64,000 bases of DNA, from positions 4,712,001 through 4,776,000 of the forward strand of contig NW_026963295.1 in the NCBI RefSeq assembly GCF_036588685.1. The letters are read 5' to 3'. A program made the translations under genes and the position numbers. How positions within the stretch are numbered: position 1 is the first letter of the stretch; each line of letters begins with the position of its first letter. A model generated the notes under the pieces. That model had not been told where the DNA came from, made no database searches, and was given only the letters and a program-made list of their open reading frames with translations. This stretch comes from Mytilus trossulus (Eukaryota; Mollusca; Bivalvia; Mytilida; Mytilidae). Positions 10,797-23,884 of this stretch are shown in pieces.

Positions 10797-13180
10797 ATTT
10801 GTTTTTGTTTTTTTTTGCTTTCCATATATATTTCTATTTATAGTTATAAATATTTCTAGAGTGATGGGTTTTTCTTTTTGTTTTAAGAAACATTATACAC
10901 AAAAGTACATCTTTGAAGTCGTTTTATTGACAAAACTCTATATTACATATAGACAAATATGTAAGATGAAAAATGGTTTATATTCGAGGACAACGAGAAA
11001 TTACGACGAGAAATTACGACAGCTTGAAAAGGTCATTTAACGATTTCCTACGTATTTAATCAGTCTTTTTTAAATATGAAAATCATGCTTTTTATGTTAT
11101 CAAGTATTTAATTTTCTTATAATTTTTTTCACAAAATTTTGAATATCAAACCGGCTGCTAGCAGCCGATTGGATATTGAATATCGAATAACGAATAACGA
11201 ACCGGCTGCTAACTTCACATACATCATGATTAAAAAAGAAAAAAACACATGATTTAGAATTAAAGATTAAGAAACACGAACCACATAAAAAACCCCTTAA
11301 CAAGCGGAAACACAGTTGAAATAGAACAAAAGAATCGAAGCTCTTTGTTAGAGAAGGCGATACATGTATTAATGTTTACTATAGTAACACACATTTTAAA
11401 AATTAATAGAACCAAATAAAACGACAATTTTCTTCTCAATTACGAAATGTTTTATTTTAAAAACACCATTTGCGTAAGTTTTCAATTTATCTATTACATA
11501 GTAATGCAGAACAATTAGATATCAAGTCGACGACATGGTGCCTATCAAGTTGGATGTAGAAAATGCATAACCTCCGATGTGAAAAAAAAAATTACCACGG
11601 ACGGAGAACATATCAATCTATTAGTTCAGTGATTTTCAAGACTCAAGAAAAAATTCCCCAAAATGGGTAGCAATTGTATCGAAAAGAGAAAATCGAGTGC
11701 ACCTTTTTATGTTAGGGTGTGTTTGAGGTTTATATTTTGTCCTTAAAACGTACAAAGCAAAAGTATTTAATCACCTCGCTTCAGATTCTATCATTGTTAT
11801 GTATCAAAGCTACAGGTTGACTTTATAACATAAAAAATATCACAGTACTAAAAGATTAAATATATGGGTCAATTGAAATACCTATCTAATGAATCACAAA
11901 CACAGAGAAGGTGTTCGAATAGCTATTTTTTTACTAAAAGTACTTGACGACAGACTTTTAAATTGGATGCTGAAAATGCATGTCTTCGAGAAAATATTTG
12001 TTTTTGTGTGTGATTACTAGGGTTTATAATCTCCAACCACTGACACAACATTTAATCTGCCCTTCCACGAAAGATTTAATTAGAATTTTTTTTAAATGTT
12101 TAACAATTTTCGAAAATTCCACCTGCCAACCGATCAGACAATAGTTTTAAGTTGAATCAATGCAGACAAGATCATTAACTAATACTCATTAGCTAGTAGA
12201 TACATTTGTCTTTTAACATACAACTCGTAATGGTGCTTTTTGGATACATTTATCGTGTTTCAAGAGTAAAATTGGCAGCACGTCATCCCTACAATGGTTT
12301 TCATTTCTACGATTGTGAAAATGAACTGGTGTAATGGGGAGATAACATTGACAAAGTAGAATCCTCACTGAAATGGGTAAGCAAATCCTGCTCCAAATGT
12401 GGCACCTATAACATACAAATCCGCAGTAAAAGATAGATTTGGGTCTGTTTTGTAGGGTGTTCACACTAACTCAATTTTAATCAATTACAGACTATGCATG
12501 AATTTTTTTCTAACCCGAAATAGGTTAACAAAGATGTGTTGATATTCTTTTGTATAATGTCGAATTCTATCCGTCACAGCCTAGCTCTTAATATGCAAGT
12601 TTAGAAAAGCATCTCATGAACGTTTAAATCTTTTATTTTAATATATGCAGTGTCCTAAATAAACAGCCGACAGAACATTTGCACATTTACTTGAATTTTC
12701 ATTATAAATTACCTATAAAATTTATAATATATTTCGTTTAAAACGAGTGGCTGCCTTTTCAAGAACTTTTTTCCCGATTGAAGTGGATTCAATTTTGTAT
12801 TAAGATTTTCTTACTAATAGTCGAAAAACGAACACGGTATTTTCATGAGATCTACAGAAAATCGTGCACAAATACTTGTAAGTTGTATATTTGTTGACAG
12901 CTTTCGGTTAAACAATTATGTACCACAAAGTGTGTGACAATTGCCAAATGCAATATGCAATAAACGGAGTGCACCACAGATATGACGACAAAAACTTCAA
13001 TATATTGAACAAGGGGGTGATTATAAAAATATCACATTTAACACGAATATCTCCCAAATATCCACGAATAGTATTTTGTTAATTACTTTTTTGTGTTTAG
13101 TGTGTTATACGCATGGTACATGACAAGTGGTCATGAAAAATATAGCATTTTGTTCGTAATGGTAGTAAAAATATAATTAC
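10797..13180. other. Intergenic, no gene seen
   Basis: AT-rich sequence with only short chance frames. A perfect 14-bp palindrome GGCTGCTAGCAGCC lies near 11153, with a nearby copy of the GGCTGCTA half-site around 11203 and stacked GAATA steps between them. Nothing else stands out. Confidence 0.5.
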
Positions 13181-13182
13181 AA

Positions 13183-13260
13183 TATAAAACATAATGTGTT
13201 GATTGGCTAACTGTCACCTATGCAAATGAGATACCACAAATTCTAATATTCATAAAATGC
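13183..13260 (+). promoter_or_regulatory. Candidate core promoter of the acidic EF-hand gene
   Basis: A TATAAAA box occurs at 13183-13189, and an ATGCAAAT octamer (POU-type site) lies about 30-40 bp downstream near 13220. The signal-peptide ATG follows at 13338. This is pattern matching only; the transcription start is unknown. Confidence 0.25.
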
Positions 13261-13337
13261 GTTGAACGATGTATTTGGTGTTTATTTGTGATAGTAACTG
13301 GACGAGACAAGCATTCTACAAATTTTATACACACAAA

Positions 13338-16300
13338 ATGAGGAGTTTTCTTCTTTGGATTTTATCCATTTCTTTATACTATGAACTATCATCGGCATGG
13401 CATATGCAGTTTTCGCTTCGTGATGTCTTAAAAGGACAATGCAGGGACGTATGTCCTAGAATGTGTAAAAAGGATCCGAATTCATTAAGTTCTGATTACA
13501 AGTGTGGATTTGTTTGCCAAAATGTTTGCACTTCAAGAATTAGAAAACGAAGATCAAAAAGAGCAACCAGCTCGGTTTGTATTTAATAATATGTTTCTAA
13601 TTAAAATTTGATTAATTTAAGTGGTTTCATCAATTCAAACGGCTATACATGCTCCTCAAATAACTTTTCTAATGAAACACTATTAACGTGTTTCTGATGC
13701 CTATCGTAAGAACCAAGTTTACAGCTGAATGATACGACACAATTAAACCTGTTTTGTATTTGGCAATCAAAAGTGTTTTGCTGCAACGAATTGTTTCTAT
13801 CGCATAATTCTTTTTGGAGGGACAAAATGGTAACTACACGTTTAGAAGCAAAATGAACTTCACACTATCTCAACTAATTCATAATGTATGTTTAATAGCG
13901 GCATCAAGATAACAAGGTTTAATAATATTTATTTTTAAATTTATTTTACTTAAAAATGTATTTGATATCATCTTCAGATGGCAACTTTTCTTTCACATTG
14001 CACGTGCCAACGCCGCACACTGGAAATTATGAAAAAACATCTTGTATTGTTCTCTGCCTATTCATAATTTTATGTTTATGTTTTTCATACAAATTTGGTT
14101 ATTGAATTAAAACATTGCTTTATTTTCATATACTAGTATCAAGTTATATAAAGCACAAATGACAAAAACTATTTTTTTCTTTACCTATTTCAGACAAACC
14201 AAATGCACATGACACCTTTACCAAGTAAAATGAAGTTTTTCGATATTGATAACGATGGCGTTGTTAATCTTTTCGAGTTTGCACGAGCTTTGGGACATAA
14301 TCCTAGAAAACAGCACGTGGTCAGAGCGTTCAAAGCTGCAGATTTAGATGGTAAGTTATGTTTATATGTGCTATTATAATTTAAAGGATTGGAAATTATT
14401 TTGAATAAAGGAGAAATTTAAGTAACAAAAATACCGAAATTCAGTGAAAATTCTAAAGGGAAACAGTGATTAAACAAACAGATATAATAGGAAAAAATGT
14501 CAAGAAAAATAACGGAACTGCAGCCAACATTGTGTTATAATCATAATCACCATAAAACGTACAAAATGGCATAAGAACACAAGCACAAATATAAAATGAA
14601 AAGAAGACAAATTACCGTAGCACACCAACACCATGGCCGGATGTACAAATACCGATCGGTTAGATTAACACTTCACAGATGGTATTAGTCTGGGATTATA
14701 AAAATATTTGAATTCGAGCACCACCAAAAATACGTTTATTTTGATGTAATGTACACATAAGATAAACAAAAATATTCTCACTTTGTTAAACACTGCATTT
14801 TCTACAAATTTAAGACCATTATTGTATTGAAAGTACATTCTAAAAAGTAACCCATTCATTACATAGAATCGACTATCATTGAGTATAAGAAAATATGTAT
14901 AACTTGATTTACCGAACCACAGATTCTAGCATTGTATAAGCAATTAACTCATTCTATTGAATTTATTTCAGATGACGAAAAATTGGACTTTTTTGAATTC
15001 AACAATGATGTTTGGGTGACTGACCAAGATGTTGTCGACGACAGTAAGTTATGATACAATATAGACTTAATATTATTAGTTCTTCTTTTTCTGTATTAAA
15101 GTGTTCAAGTGTTCAATTTTAAGAACCTTCTTCAATTGGTCTGCACTAAACAACTAACGTAAACGGTAAATATTTATTAGCAACAACCTTGATATTAACA
15201 ATATTAAACAGAACTTTAATAGTTTTAAACAATCAAACAGTGCCCAAGTCGTAAATTCACAACTAACCGTGTATTGAAATAAGCCCCGCCTCCCTACTAA
15301 CCTAATATTGAATATACACGATCTCCACGAGGTCGCTTTTAACCAATCATATTCCTAGAAATGTATAGGAGGTAAGATAAATATTTATCCAATCAGCTTG
15401 AGTGCTCGGGTAGTTTCTTCGAACTACATGTTTAAACTTTCCCATTATTTAGGGTAAGAAAATACATACCAAACTTTTTATAAGGGTAAAAGACTACACA
15501 TCAAAAACTTACATTCTGTCATGTTTAAGGGTAAGACAATTCAGATGCACCGATGTTGAATATTTATATGTAAATTTCGGAGTAGGACACTATTTCCTTA
15601 TCCGCATTATCATAACGATTATCCGGGTCTATAACTGATATATTTTTTTTTTAAATAGGAACACTTCATCATTGTTCATGTTACTTTCTCTGTGGAGAAT
15701 CTACTGAATTAACTCTAATTTATAGTTTAGGTTGATGGTGACCATTATTTAGTTCTACGTTGTGTGATGTGAGGTGTTGTTTGTGAGTCTTTTTTTTTTG
15801 CCTACAGTGTTTCCTGTCTTTCGTTTACCTTGATCACATTTATAATCACTATATGCCTTTTATATGTCGTAAAACGGAACGTTCTTTGTTTTAAATGGCA
15901 GTTTTGTTCTATTCTTGAAATGGCGTCTCAAACAGTAATTTTCAAAGTTCTCCTTTGTTGGGTTGTAAGAGGCAACATAAATTTACTGGTGTTCAATCTC
16001 GTTAATGAATTTTGAATATTATTCGCAAGATGCAACAAAAAGAACAATTAAGAGAGTAACAAACTACAAGCGGAGATAAATTGTGTGTGTCGAAAACAAC
16101 GTCTTCTGCTGTGACTGCATCGCCCACAACAAGTTTACGTCGATGTTACCCACAATAAGTCCGCATTAATATTCCCTGAAATAAGGCAACATTGCTGTTG
16201 ATCATCCTTTTTGTGTAATAACGGGGAACAGTCATTTTTTTTTTATCAATTTGTTACCTTTCTATAAATCTATAAAAATATACAAGCTTATGATCTATGG

Positions 16301-19300
16301 GATATAAAAGACCAATTTTAAGTTATATCTCCAATTCTAGCTATTCAAACAAGAAGCTCACTCCACAAAAGAAAATGCCTGTGCCAAGTCAGGAATATGA
16401 CAGTCGTTGTCCATTCGTTTGGTGTCTTTACTCTTTCGATTTTGCCATTTGATAAGGGACTTACTGTTTTGAATTTACCTCGGAGTTCAGTATTTTTTGT
16501 GATTTTACTTTTTTACACATTTGATGAGAAGACATTTTCACTCTTTTCATAGCTTGAAAAGTGTAAATGATATTAATTTGATATTTTGATACGTTACGTT
16601 ATATGCAGTCGTATTTATTTTTGGACAAAAACATTTTCTACATAAGAAAAGGCCAACTTGCATATTTCAAAACAGACTTTTTAATATCCAGGTTATTATT
16701 CTAAACATTAAATGAAGCAAACTTGAGATTTAAGAAACTAATGTTAATTTCATGCAATGAAAACAAGTTCGTAATAGAATAAATAACCCGAATTGATCTA
16801 TCAAGTATAAAAATAATAAATCGGATCTATGTGGTCACTTGTTTTCTTTTATTTAAAATAGCAAGTCTTGAAAATCGTGAAACGTTTTATTTTGATTCCT
16901 CGGGTTTTATTTTGATATTCGTGCTTATAGAAACACCAATACCATGTCATGGTTTGAATAATACAAATATTAAACTGTTTGCTATTCATTTAATTGTTTC
17001 CAATGTACATATTATTTAATTGGTGTCAATATAAGTACGGTATATATTCTCACGAGCATTTGTATTACTAATAAAACCTATGGAATAACGTGCTGTCAGT
17101 ACATCAAACTAATAAACATAATTACCATTTCTTTAAGGTCATACGATGACCTACAATTGTTCACATAAATATCATTTGGACTCTGACACATATATTTGTC
17201 ACATTGACAATGGGTTATATACCCATTCGAATACCTAACTCATAATGATAAAACTTAAATTGTTATCGATGGTATTATTGATAAATCATAGTATCACTAT
17301 TTTACTATTTTTCATTTAATTTTAATGATTCATAATTTTCTATCTCATCACAGTAGAGGGATATAAAAAATGATCGCTAGAAACAAAGGGCTCACTTGAT
17401 GTTGGCAATAAAATTAACAACGTCGTCATTAGCAAAAGATAAACAGTTTATCCATGGTTATCGCAATATGATTTCTTTTCTCACTTTCGCTGAACCGGCG
17501 CAAGCGGGAAAATCAATCCTGTTGAGATGACCAACGATAATCTATCAGTATAGCTTTGTATATCAAATAAACAATAAAAAGTGTTATAACAGATATAACG
17601 AAGTGATAACATCGTTATAATGTAATGACATGGATATAAACCTGTCAATTGTTATAGGGGTTTCATTGCAATGCAAAGATCACTGCCATTCTAGAATCTT
17701 TACAAAATTTGTTCGGTATAAGCGACTACAACTATTACTAATTAATGACGCATTGTTTAAGTGGGAGTGTGTACTATAATATAATATAAAATAATACAAC
17801 ATCTTAATAAAAAGGAGAAACGAAGACCAAAGTACAATTTCATGACCAACTTTCCATATCAACCAAAAAAACTATACATTTATCTATGAGGTATCAAACG
17901 CCAAGCACATTTTCTTTCAAAGATTATTAAATATTTTAATTTTGTTTCATAATAATTAGTATGACAGTACAATTGTTAAATGCAATTTATATAAATTGTC
18001 TGTACCTAGTATGGAATATGACAGTTGTTGTCCATTCGTTTAATATGTTTTATTATTTGGTTTTGCCATTTGAGTAGGAACTTTCCGTTTTCAGTATTTT
18101 TGTGATTTTAATTTTTGTATCATATCTTTATATCATTTGAACCCATCGTTTTTGATCTTTTCATAATTTAGCGCACACAGATATACCAATCACCAAAAGG
18201 GACGTATTGATAATTTTATTCTTGACATCAAGTATTTTGGGAGTTTCCCTCAATATATATGAACATGTAAGACATGAAGTTACACTTTGAGTCATGGCGT
18301 TGTCAGTTTATTTTCTATCTATAAGTTTGACTGTCCTTCTGGTATCTTTCGACCCCTCTTTTATCAAGTTACATATTCACAGAAGAATCTTTATAATCGC
18401 TATTAGGTCTCAAACTCTTTATTTCTTTAACTTGATTTGTAAATACAGGTATTATAATATTGAAAAAAGTTCTTAAATATTGGGTCGTCTGAAAACGAAA
18501 CACATCGTCTTTGTTACATTTTCAATGGTCAACCTGCGATACGTTCAATAATGTAGAAGTAATAAAAAAAAACCTGAAATAGACATAACAAATCTGTCGT
18601 CCCGCAAAAGGTATTAAGACCTCTAAAATTTAATCGGTTGGACCTAATATTCAACTAAAAGGATCAAAAATGATTTATTTAGATCTTTTGCCCTGCTTGT
18701 CAAATATTTGTTAGTTGTCTGTTTTTGATATTATCAAATAAATCAGTAAAAAGTAACAGGCTATTATTTGAAGTTGGAATTATTTTTAATTATGGCATTT
18801 GCATACTTTCTTGTGCATTACATTTTAAAAAAAATCAATGCTTATTCTGTATTTTCATGTTTTGAGTGTTGCATAACACTTTGTAATAAAAAGTATTGTG
18901 TGCCGCACAGAACTTTCGCATACATTATAAACATGGATTTTGTTTTAATATCAAGCACAAGAAATTATGCGAATTCCGTAATTATATATATAATTCAAAG
19001 TTGAAATAACAGCCTGTTTTTAAAGTGTTAAATTTGACACAACCAACTAATATCATCGTTACAATGTAATGACATTGTATGTACAATTATTTTCGTTGTA
19101 ACGTAGTTAGTGCCATCAATGTCATACCGGATTTGTTTTAAACTTCATGATTTGTTTTAGTACTTATATATATATATATATTAAAGATATCTGTCGCATT
19201 GATTTTAAGGTTGTATTGTATAATGAATACAAAGATATACAGAAAATTTATTAAAAACTACCAATTTGGAATAACATTAAAAATAAAACCACATAACACA

Positions 19301-22300
19301 AATAAACTCTACATCAAATTAACGAATGTAAAAACTTTGTGTTTTCTTTACATTATAAAACAACTCAAAATTCACGTAGCTTACATTGAGATCATTTGAA
19401 TTTTGATGAACAAGTCCGCTAACTTATATTATATTTGTATTTTTTTTAAATTCATCTTGTCCTGTAAAATATAACTCAACCCTAAAATGATGAGACTCTT
19501 TCGATACTAATTCCAAATTTGTACAAATGAAAAATGATCTAACTACATTTCTTGCATTTTAAAACATTGTCTTGCCGAGGGTGTTTTTTTTTAACGGTCT
19601 TCACTACCCATGATCTTCTTACACGGTCTCGTCGATGAAGATTCTTTTAAAAGTTACTATAAAACAAAAATCAAAAAAAAAATTAAAAAAAATAAAATTA
19701 AAAGACAAAAATCATAAAAACAAAAACCACGAGGGTTTCGAATCACTAAAGATCTGAAATACATTTCAGGTATTTTGTATTTATTAAGTTCAAGTTCAAG
19801 TAAGATTCATTTGTTTTGACGTAATAAAAATAGTAACAAATCATTATTGGAGGTATCTCCCTGCGAAAATTATTTGTTCATGCATAAGTTTCGTGTCCTC
19901 TGATAGTTATTCAAATATGTATTGACCTATACGTGAAGAAAAGATAATGATCTTCAATATATCTTCTGCGAAAAAGATGCATGTCTACCAAATACATGTA
20001 TTTGTAATTATTAGAATATTTGTCGTTTATCGATTTCATTATTTCCGGTCATAACGTTTAGACAGGTATAGACATGTATGGACATACCTTTGTAATCAAC
20101 ATTAAATAAGTAATTATAGTTGCATAATTAGATCTATCTAGTATCAATATATGTCATGTCATTGGTCATGTTGGTGGTTATTGACTGTTTAACTATGACC
20201 ATAAGTAGAAAAGAATAAACGGTCAAATGTATTTATCTTGTTCTGTTCTCACGAAATATACAATCCATTTAGATGTGTCAATAAATTATAGGAAACATAT
20301 TTGCGTATTTATATATTTTTTTTATTACACACGTTAATTGAATAAATATAGATTCTTACATTGATACCAGTGGATTATCGGATTTATCCAATCGAGATAG
20401 TTAAATTATCAATTTTAAAGTTCGAGCCGCCTCGGCGAGTACTTTAAAATTTATAATTTAACTATCGAGATTGGATAAATCCGATAATCCACGTGTAACT
20501 ATGTAAGAATCTGTTTCTCTAATGATTAAAAAGACATTTTCTTTTTTTGTTTACCGAAAATCCCCTTCGAGTGCCTTTCACATTGCACGAAGTTGTCAAT
20601 TTCATTAACACCTGTTATCATATTTCGGTTCATCCAGTCAGCCAAAAAGGTCATGACCCTTAAAATCATCCAATGATCTTCTGAGATCACCAGCAACCAC
20701 ACGTTGATTAAATTTTTTTATACAATGGGTTCGAAAAGGGATAAATTTCCATAGAATTAGAGAAATATTTTTCTACAGTTATGTAGTTAATAAAGGATTA
20801 AACGCATTGTTACAAATACATTTCAGCCACATAATCTTTCGAAGTTTATACTAAAGTGAAAAAAGTTATAAATAACCAATCATATTCAAGTATGTGTAAA
20901 TATGCAAATCATATACGAATTCTTAAAAAGATGAATTTCCAGTCATTACGTTTGTGTATGCTAATTACTTTTTTTTTCTTTTTTAATTCATCTATATGTA
21001 TTATGTAGAAACATGTCCTTGACTGAAGGAAATAGATTGATTTTTTAAATTTTAATGGTGATATTAAAAGAAAACAACAGGAAAATATAAGTCAATTACT
21101 TAAAGAAAACACTTATGAAATAAACAAAAAAAATAATAATGTTGATGAGATATCCATTGAAGCTAAAAAATAGTTTTTAAATAAACTACAAAACAAAATG
21201 AAACCCGGAAAAAACGGTTTAGAATTAAGTAATCGATTAAACTAATTATTTGTTTCTTACATGCAATTATTGTTCTGTTACACCCAGGCTATTCTAACAC
21301 TGTGGTGTTAAATGACTCGGAGAGAATATATGAACAGATTTTTAAAAATATGCCAGGAACATAACGTTTCCTTTATCGCTGTCATTAGCAAATACAAAAT
21401 TGCTAATTATTGGACGTTTTAACCCGTTTACAACATGTACGCATATCCCTGAATGTTAGTTTGTCATGAGCACATTTGGTGTTTTCTAATTATGTTGTTT
21501 GTTGTTTTGACTTGGTTAACATGATACTTTGGTATAATTTTGACACTTCATATATTTCCTAATGTGGAAAGAGATAAATTTTGTATTCACTAAATAACAC
21601 GGAAATGTTATACATAAAAAACTTTTTTACACGAATAATACAATTAACAAGGTAACATGCCTAATTATTTACATGTAAATAAACAATTATTTACATGTAA
21701 ACAAACACTAATGATTGTTTTGTGGGAGGTCTAAGCATACACATTACGATTAAGCAATGCCCACACGATTTTTACCAATTATCATATTATTTTCAATATC
21801 ATGGGACCCATTATGCGCAAATTTAAAATTCAAAACATAAATGCCCTGGAAGCTAACAATGTGTAACAATGACAAAAAAATATATAAAACCATACAGAAA
21901 TACATGACCGAGCATGAGGAGCCTCTAAAGGTGTTTGAAATTTTGAAACAAGGTCATTGATTTAAGAAATAAGAACTTAGAACTTTATTAAAACTCTAGA
22001 CAGTTAACACTGTAACAAGAGGCAGATAAATAATTTAAGAATTGGAGATAAAGTACCAAATGTTATACTGCAAATACCCTTTAACCTTCATGACACTTAT
22101 ACAAAATTTGATCTGCAGTAATTTGTATGAAATCTTCCAGTTTTTTTATATTGGGGTCTGGGCATTTCAAAATTAAACCACATAACAAAAAAATAATCTT
22201 TCAAAGCTACGAAGATGGACCTTCGTGTCAGCAACTTAATATTCATAAAATATCATGCTAAGTCCCCTCTACAGAACACAGAACAATACAGTGCTTGTCA

Positions 22301-23753
22301 ATCCTCCATATTCAGTTTTTTATATATTTTAGGCACATTAAAAAAAACCATTTGTTTAGAAGTGGTATATTCAACTTACGATTTCTCAATTTCTAAATCT
22401 TAACGTTGGAAATCAATGATCCAAGAGAGCACTGAAAATGTGATAACTTACAGTTCATATGCATTTTTTACGACTAACATGACAAGTCTTTATATCGTTT
22501 TCATCAATTTCGGAGTTCTGAACATCGATAAACTTGTGTTGCCTCTAATATATACATTTAGATTTATGTAATATGTTTTTATTTCAGATTATGAATTTGA
22601 AATAAATGAAGACAGGTTTGATTCCGAATTTGACGAAGACAGTGACGAGTCTAGCGGAAAAAGAAGTGATTCTGACGATTCTAGTAGTGACTCATCAAAA
22701 GATGATAGCGACGATAGCAATGACTTGTCAAAAGATGACAGCAGTGACGATAACAGTGATGATAGCAAAGATTCTGATAGTGATAGCAGTAAAGATAGCA
22801 AAGATTCTGATAGAAAGAGTCGACGACGAGGTAAAAAAGGCTCGAAAAAAGGCTCGAAAAAAGGAAGAAAAAGCGACAGAGACGGCGATGGTGTCGATAG
22901 TTGGGATATCGATGGCAATGATGGACTTGATGGAAGGGATAGTTTAGAAATGCCTGCTATTGACATGCCTGAGGCAGGAGGTGAAATGATGGAAAATGTT
23001 GGCGAGATGGGAGAAAAAATGAGAGAAGGCTTTGAAAATATAGGTGATAATATGGCTGACGGTATGGGGGATATTGGAGATGCAATGGGCGATGGAATTG
23101 ATGCCATGAAAGACGCAGCAGACGATAGAGTTGATGCAATGGGAGACGCAATAGACGGAATGAAAGATACATTAGATGACACAGCTGATGCTTTGACCGG
23201 TGGTGTCAATGATGCAGTTGACGGAATGAAGGATGCCATGGGTGGTATTGCAGATGCAGCCGCAGAAGGAATGGACGCAGCAGCAGACGTAGTTGAGAAT
23301 ATAGTAGATGGTATGACTGAAAACAACAATCTGGCCCTAGCAGCAATGGCCACATCAGGCATGCCCCCTCCACCACCAATTAATGTAGCTGGTGACTCGT
23401 TTGTGCAACCTATTTCTGCAGGAGTGGCTTCTAATAATATTGGATCTTTGTCCGGAAGTAATGGCGGAACGTCCTTCAACTCGATGAACACTTTAAGAAC
23501 AACACGTGATGAACAAACGTCAAACACAGCAGGTAACCGTGTCGCGCGATGGCAAAAAGTTGCACGAACACGCAATATGCTGCTGCCGCCAAGGGATCTT
23601 AGCAAAGGACAACCAGGTCGACGCGTCATCGATGACTCAATGACAACGTCGTTTGTGAGAACGCCACCATCGGATGGCTTTGGTTTATTTAGAAGCGTAG
23701 CTCCGATCAGAGTGCGTGTACCGGCATTTGCTAATTTCGGAACGCAAGGCTAG
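13338..23753 (+). CDS. Secreted acidic EF-hand protein, candidate shell-matrix/calcium-binding protein (4 exons, 543 aa)
   Basis: Exons 13338-13574, 14194-14350, 14972-15043 and 22588-23753 join in frame with GT-AG borders (intron phases 0, 1, 1). Residues 1-20 form a signal peptide. Six cysteines at 35, 39, 43, 56, 60 and 64 make a symmetric C-x3-C-x3-C-x12-C-x3-C-x3-C motif, followed by furin-like sites RKRR and RSKR (69-75). Two canonical EF loops lie at 96-107 (DIDNDGVVNLFE) and 129-140 (DLDDDEKLDFFE); the second is split by intron 2. Then come a Ser/Asp-rich tract (about 165-230) like phosphoproteins of mineralised tissue, a Lys/Arg patch (231-250), a D/G-rich stretch (252-271), an acidic Met/Ala-rich amphipathic repeat region (about 284-395), and a basic C-terminal tail. 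An upstream in-frame ATG at 13269 was not used because it would bury the signal peptide. No named homolog is recognised. Calcium binding in the secretory path or extracellular matrix is well supported; the shell role is inference. Confidence 0.85.
16378..16515 (+). repeat. Dispersed repeat fragment, family with GTTGTCCATTCGTTTG
   Basis: The text from CCAAGTCAGGAATATGACAG to GTGATTTTACTTT recurs at 18005-18120 and 50205-50335, and inverted at 29540-29705. It is a short non-coding interspersed repeat. Confidence 0.7.
18005..18370 (+). repeat. Two dispersed repeat fragments in intron 3
   Basis: 18005-18120 is a copy of the family at 16378-16515. 18290-18370 begins with GTCATGGCGTTGTCAGTTTATTTTC-like sequence, shared with 28731-28805 and 40550-40622. 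The short frame at 18294 is this repeat, not a gene. Confidence 0.7.
20350..20513. mobile_element. Foldback palindromic element (arms about 72 bp, 18-bp centre)
   Basis: The arm GATTCTTACAT...GTGGATTATCGGATTTATCCAATC...TTAAAGT is followed, after a centre containing CGAGCCGCCTCGGCGAG, by its inverse ending ATGTAAGAATC. Matching arms form a near-complete hairpin with a few mismatches. No coding frame is present. This is typical of foldback or MITE-like elements; no clear target duplication was seen. Confidence 0.85.
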
Positions 23754-23878
23754 CTTGGAGTCTTTTCTTCAATTTACACGATCTAAATTATTTTGATAAA
23801 AAGATATATTAAATCATTTTTGATAAAGCTATATTCTATTCAAAAGAAATGCAAGAGATTCAATATCTAAAAGAAAAC

Positions 23879-23884
23879 AATAAA
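23879..23884 (+). terminator. Candidate polyadenylation signal of the acidic EF-hand gene
   Basis: AATAAA lies about 125 bp after the stop codon at 23751-23753. It is the first clear hexamer downstream. Confidence 0.4.

Larger units (their letters stand above)
15044..22587 (+). other. Large third intron (7.5 kb) of the acidic EF-hand gene
   Basis: Bounded by a GTAAGT donor and an ATTTCAG acceptor. It holds dispersed repeat fragments at 16378-16515, 18005-18120 and 18290-18370, a foldback palindrome at 20350-20513, a TA microsatellite near 19165 and short TTTACATGTAAA palindromes in tandem near 21670-21705. No further exon is needed to keep the frame, and none was recognised. Confidence 0.7.

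Noticed and set aside
13269-13337. Upstream in-frame ATG of the acidic EF-hand gene
   Set aside because: Using it would place 23 polar residues ahead of a clear signal peptide that begins at 13338.
22589-23629. 346-codon open frame on the - strand, Ser/Pro/Leu-rich
   Set aside because: It is exactly antisense to exon 4 of the acidic EF-hand gene. The Asp/Ser codon bias of the true exon suppresses stops on the other strand. The true exon has a splice acceptor and in-frame joins.
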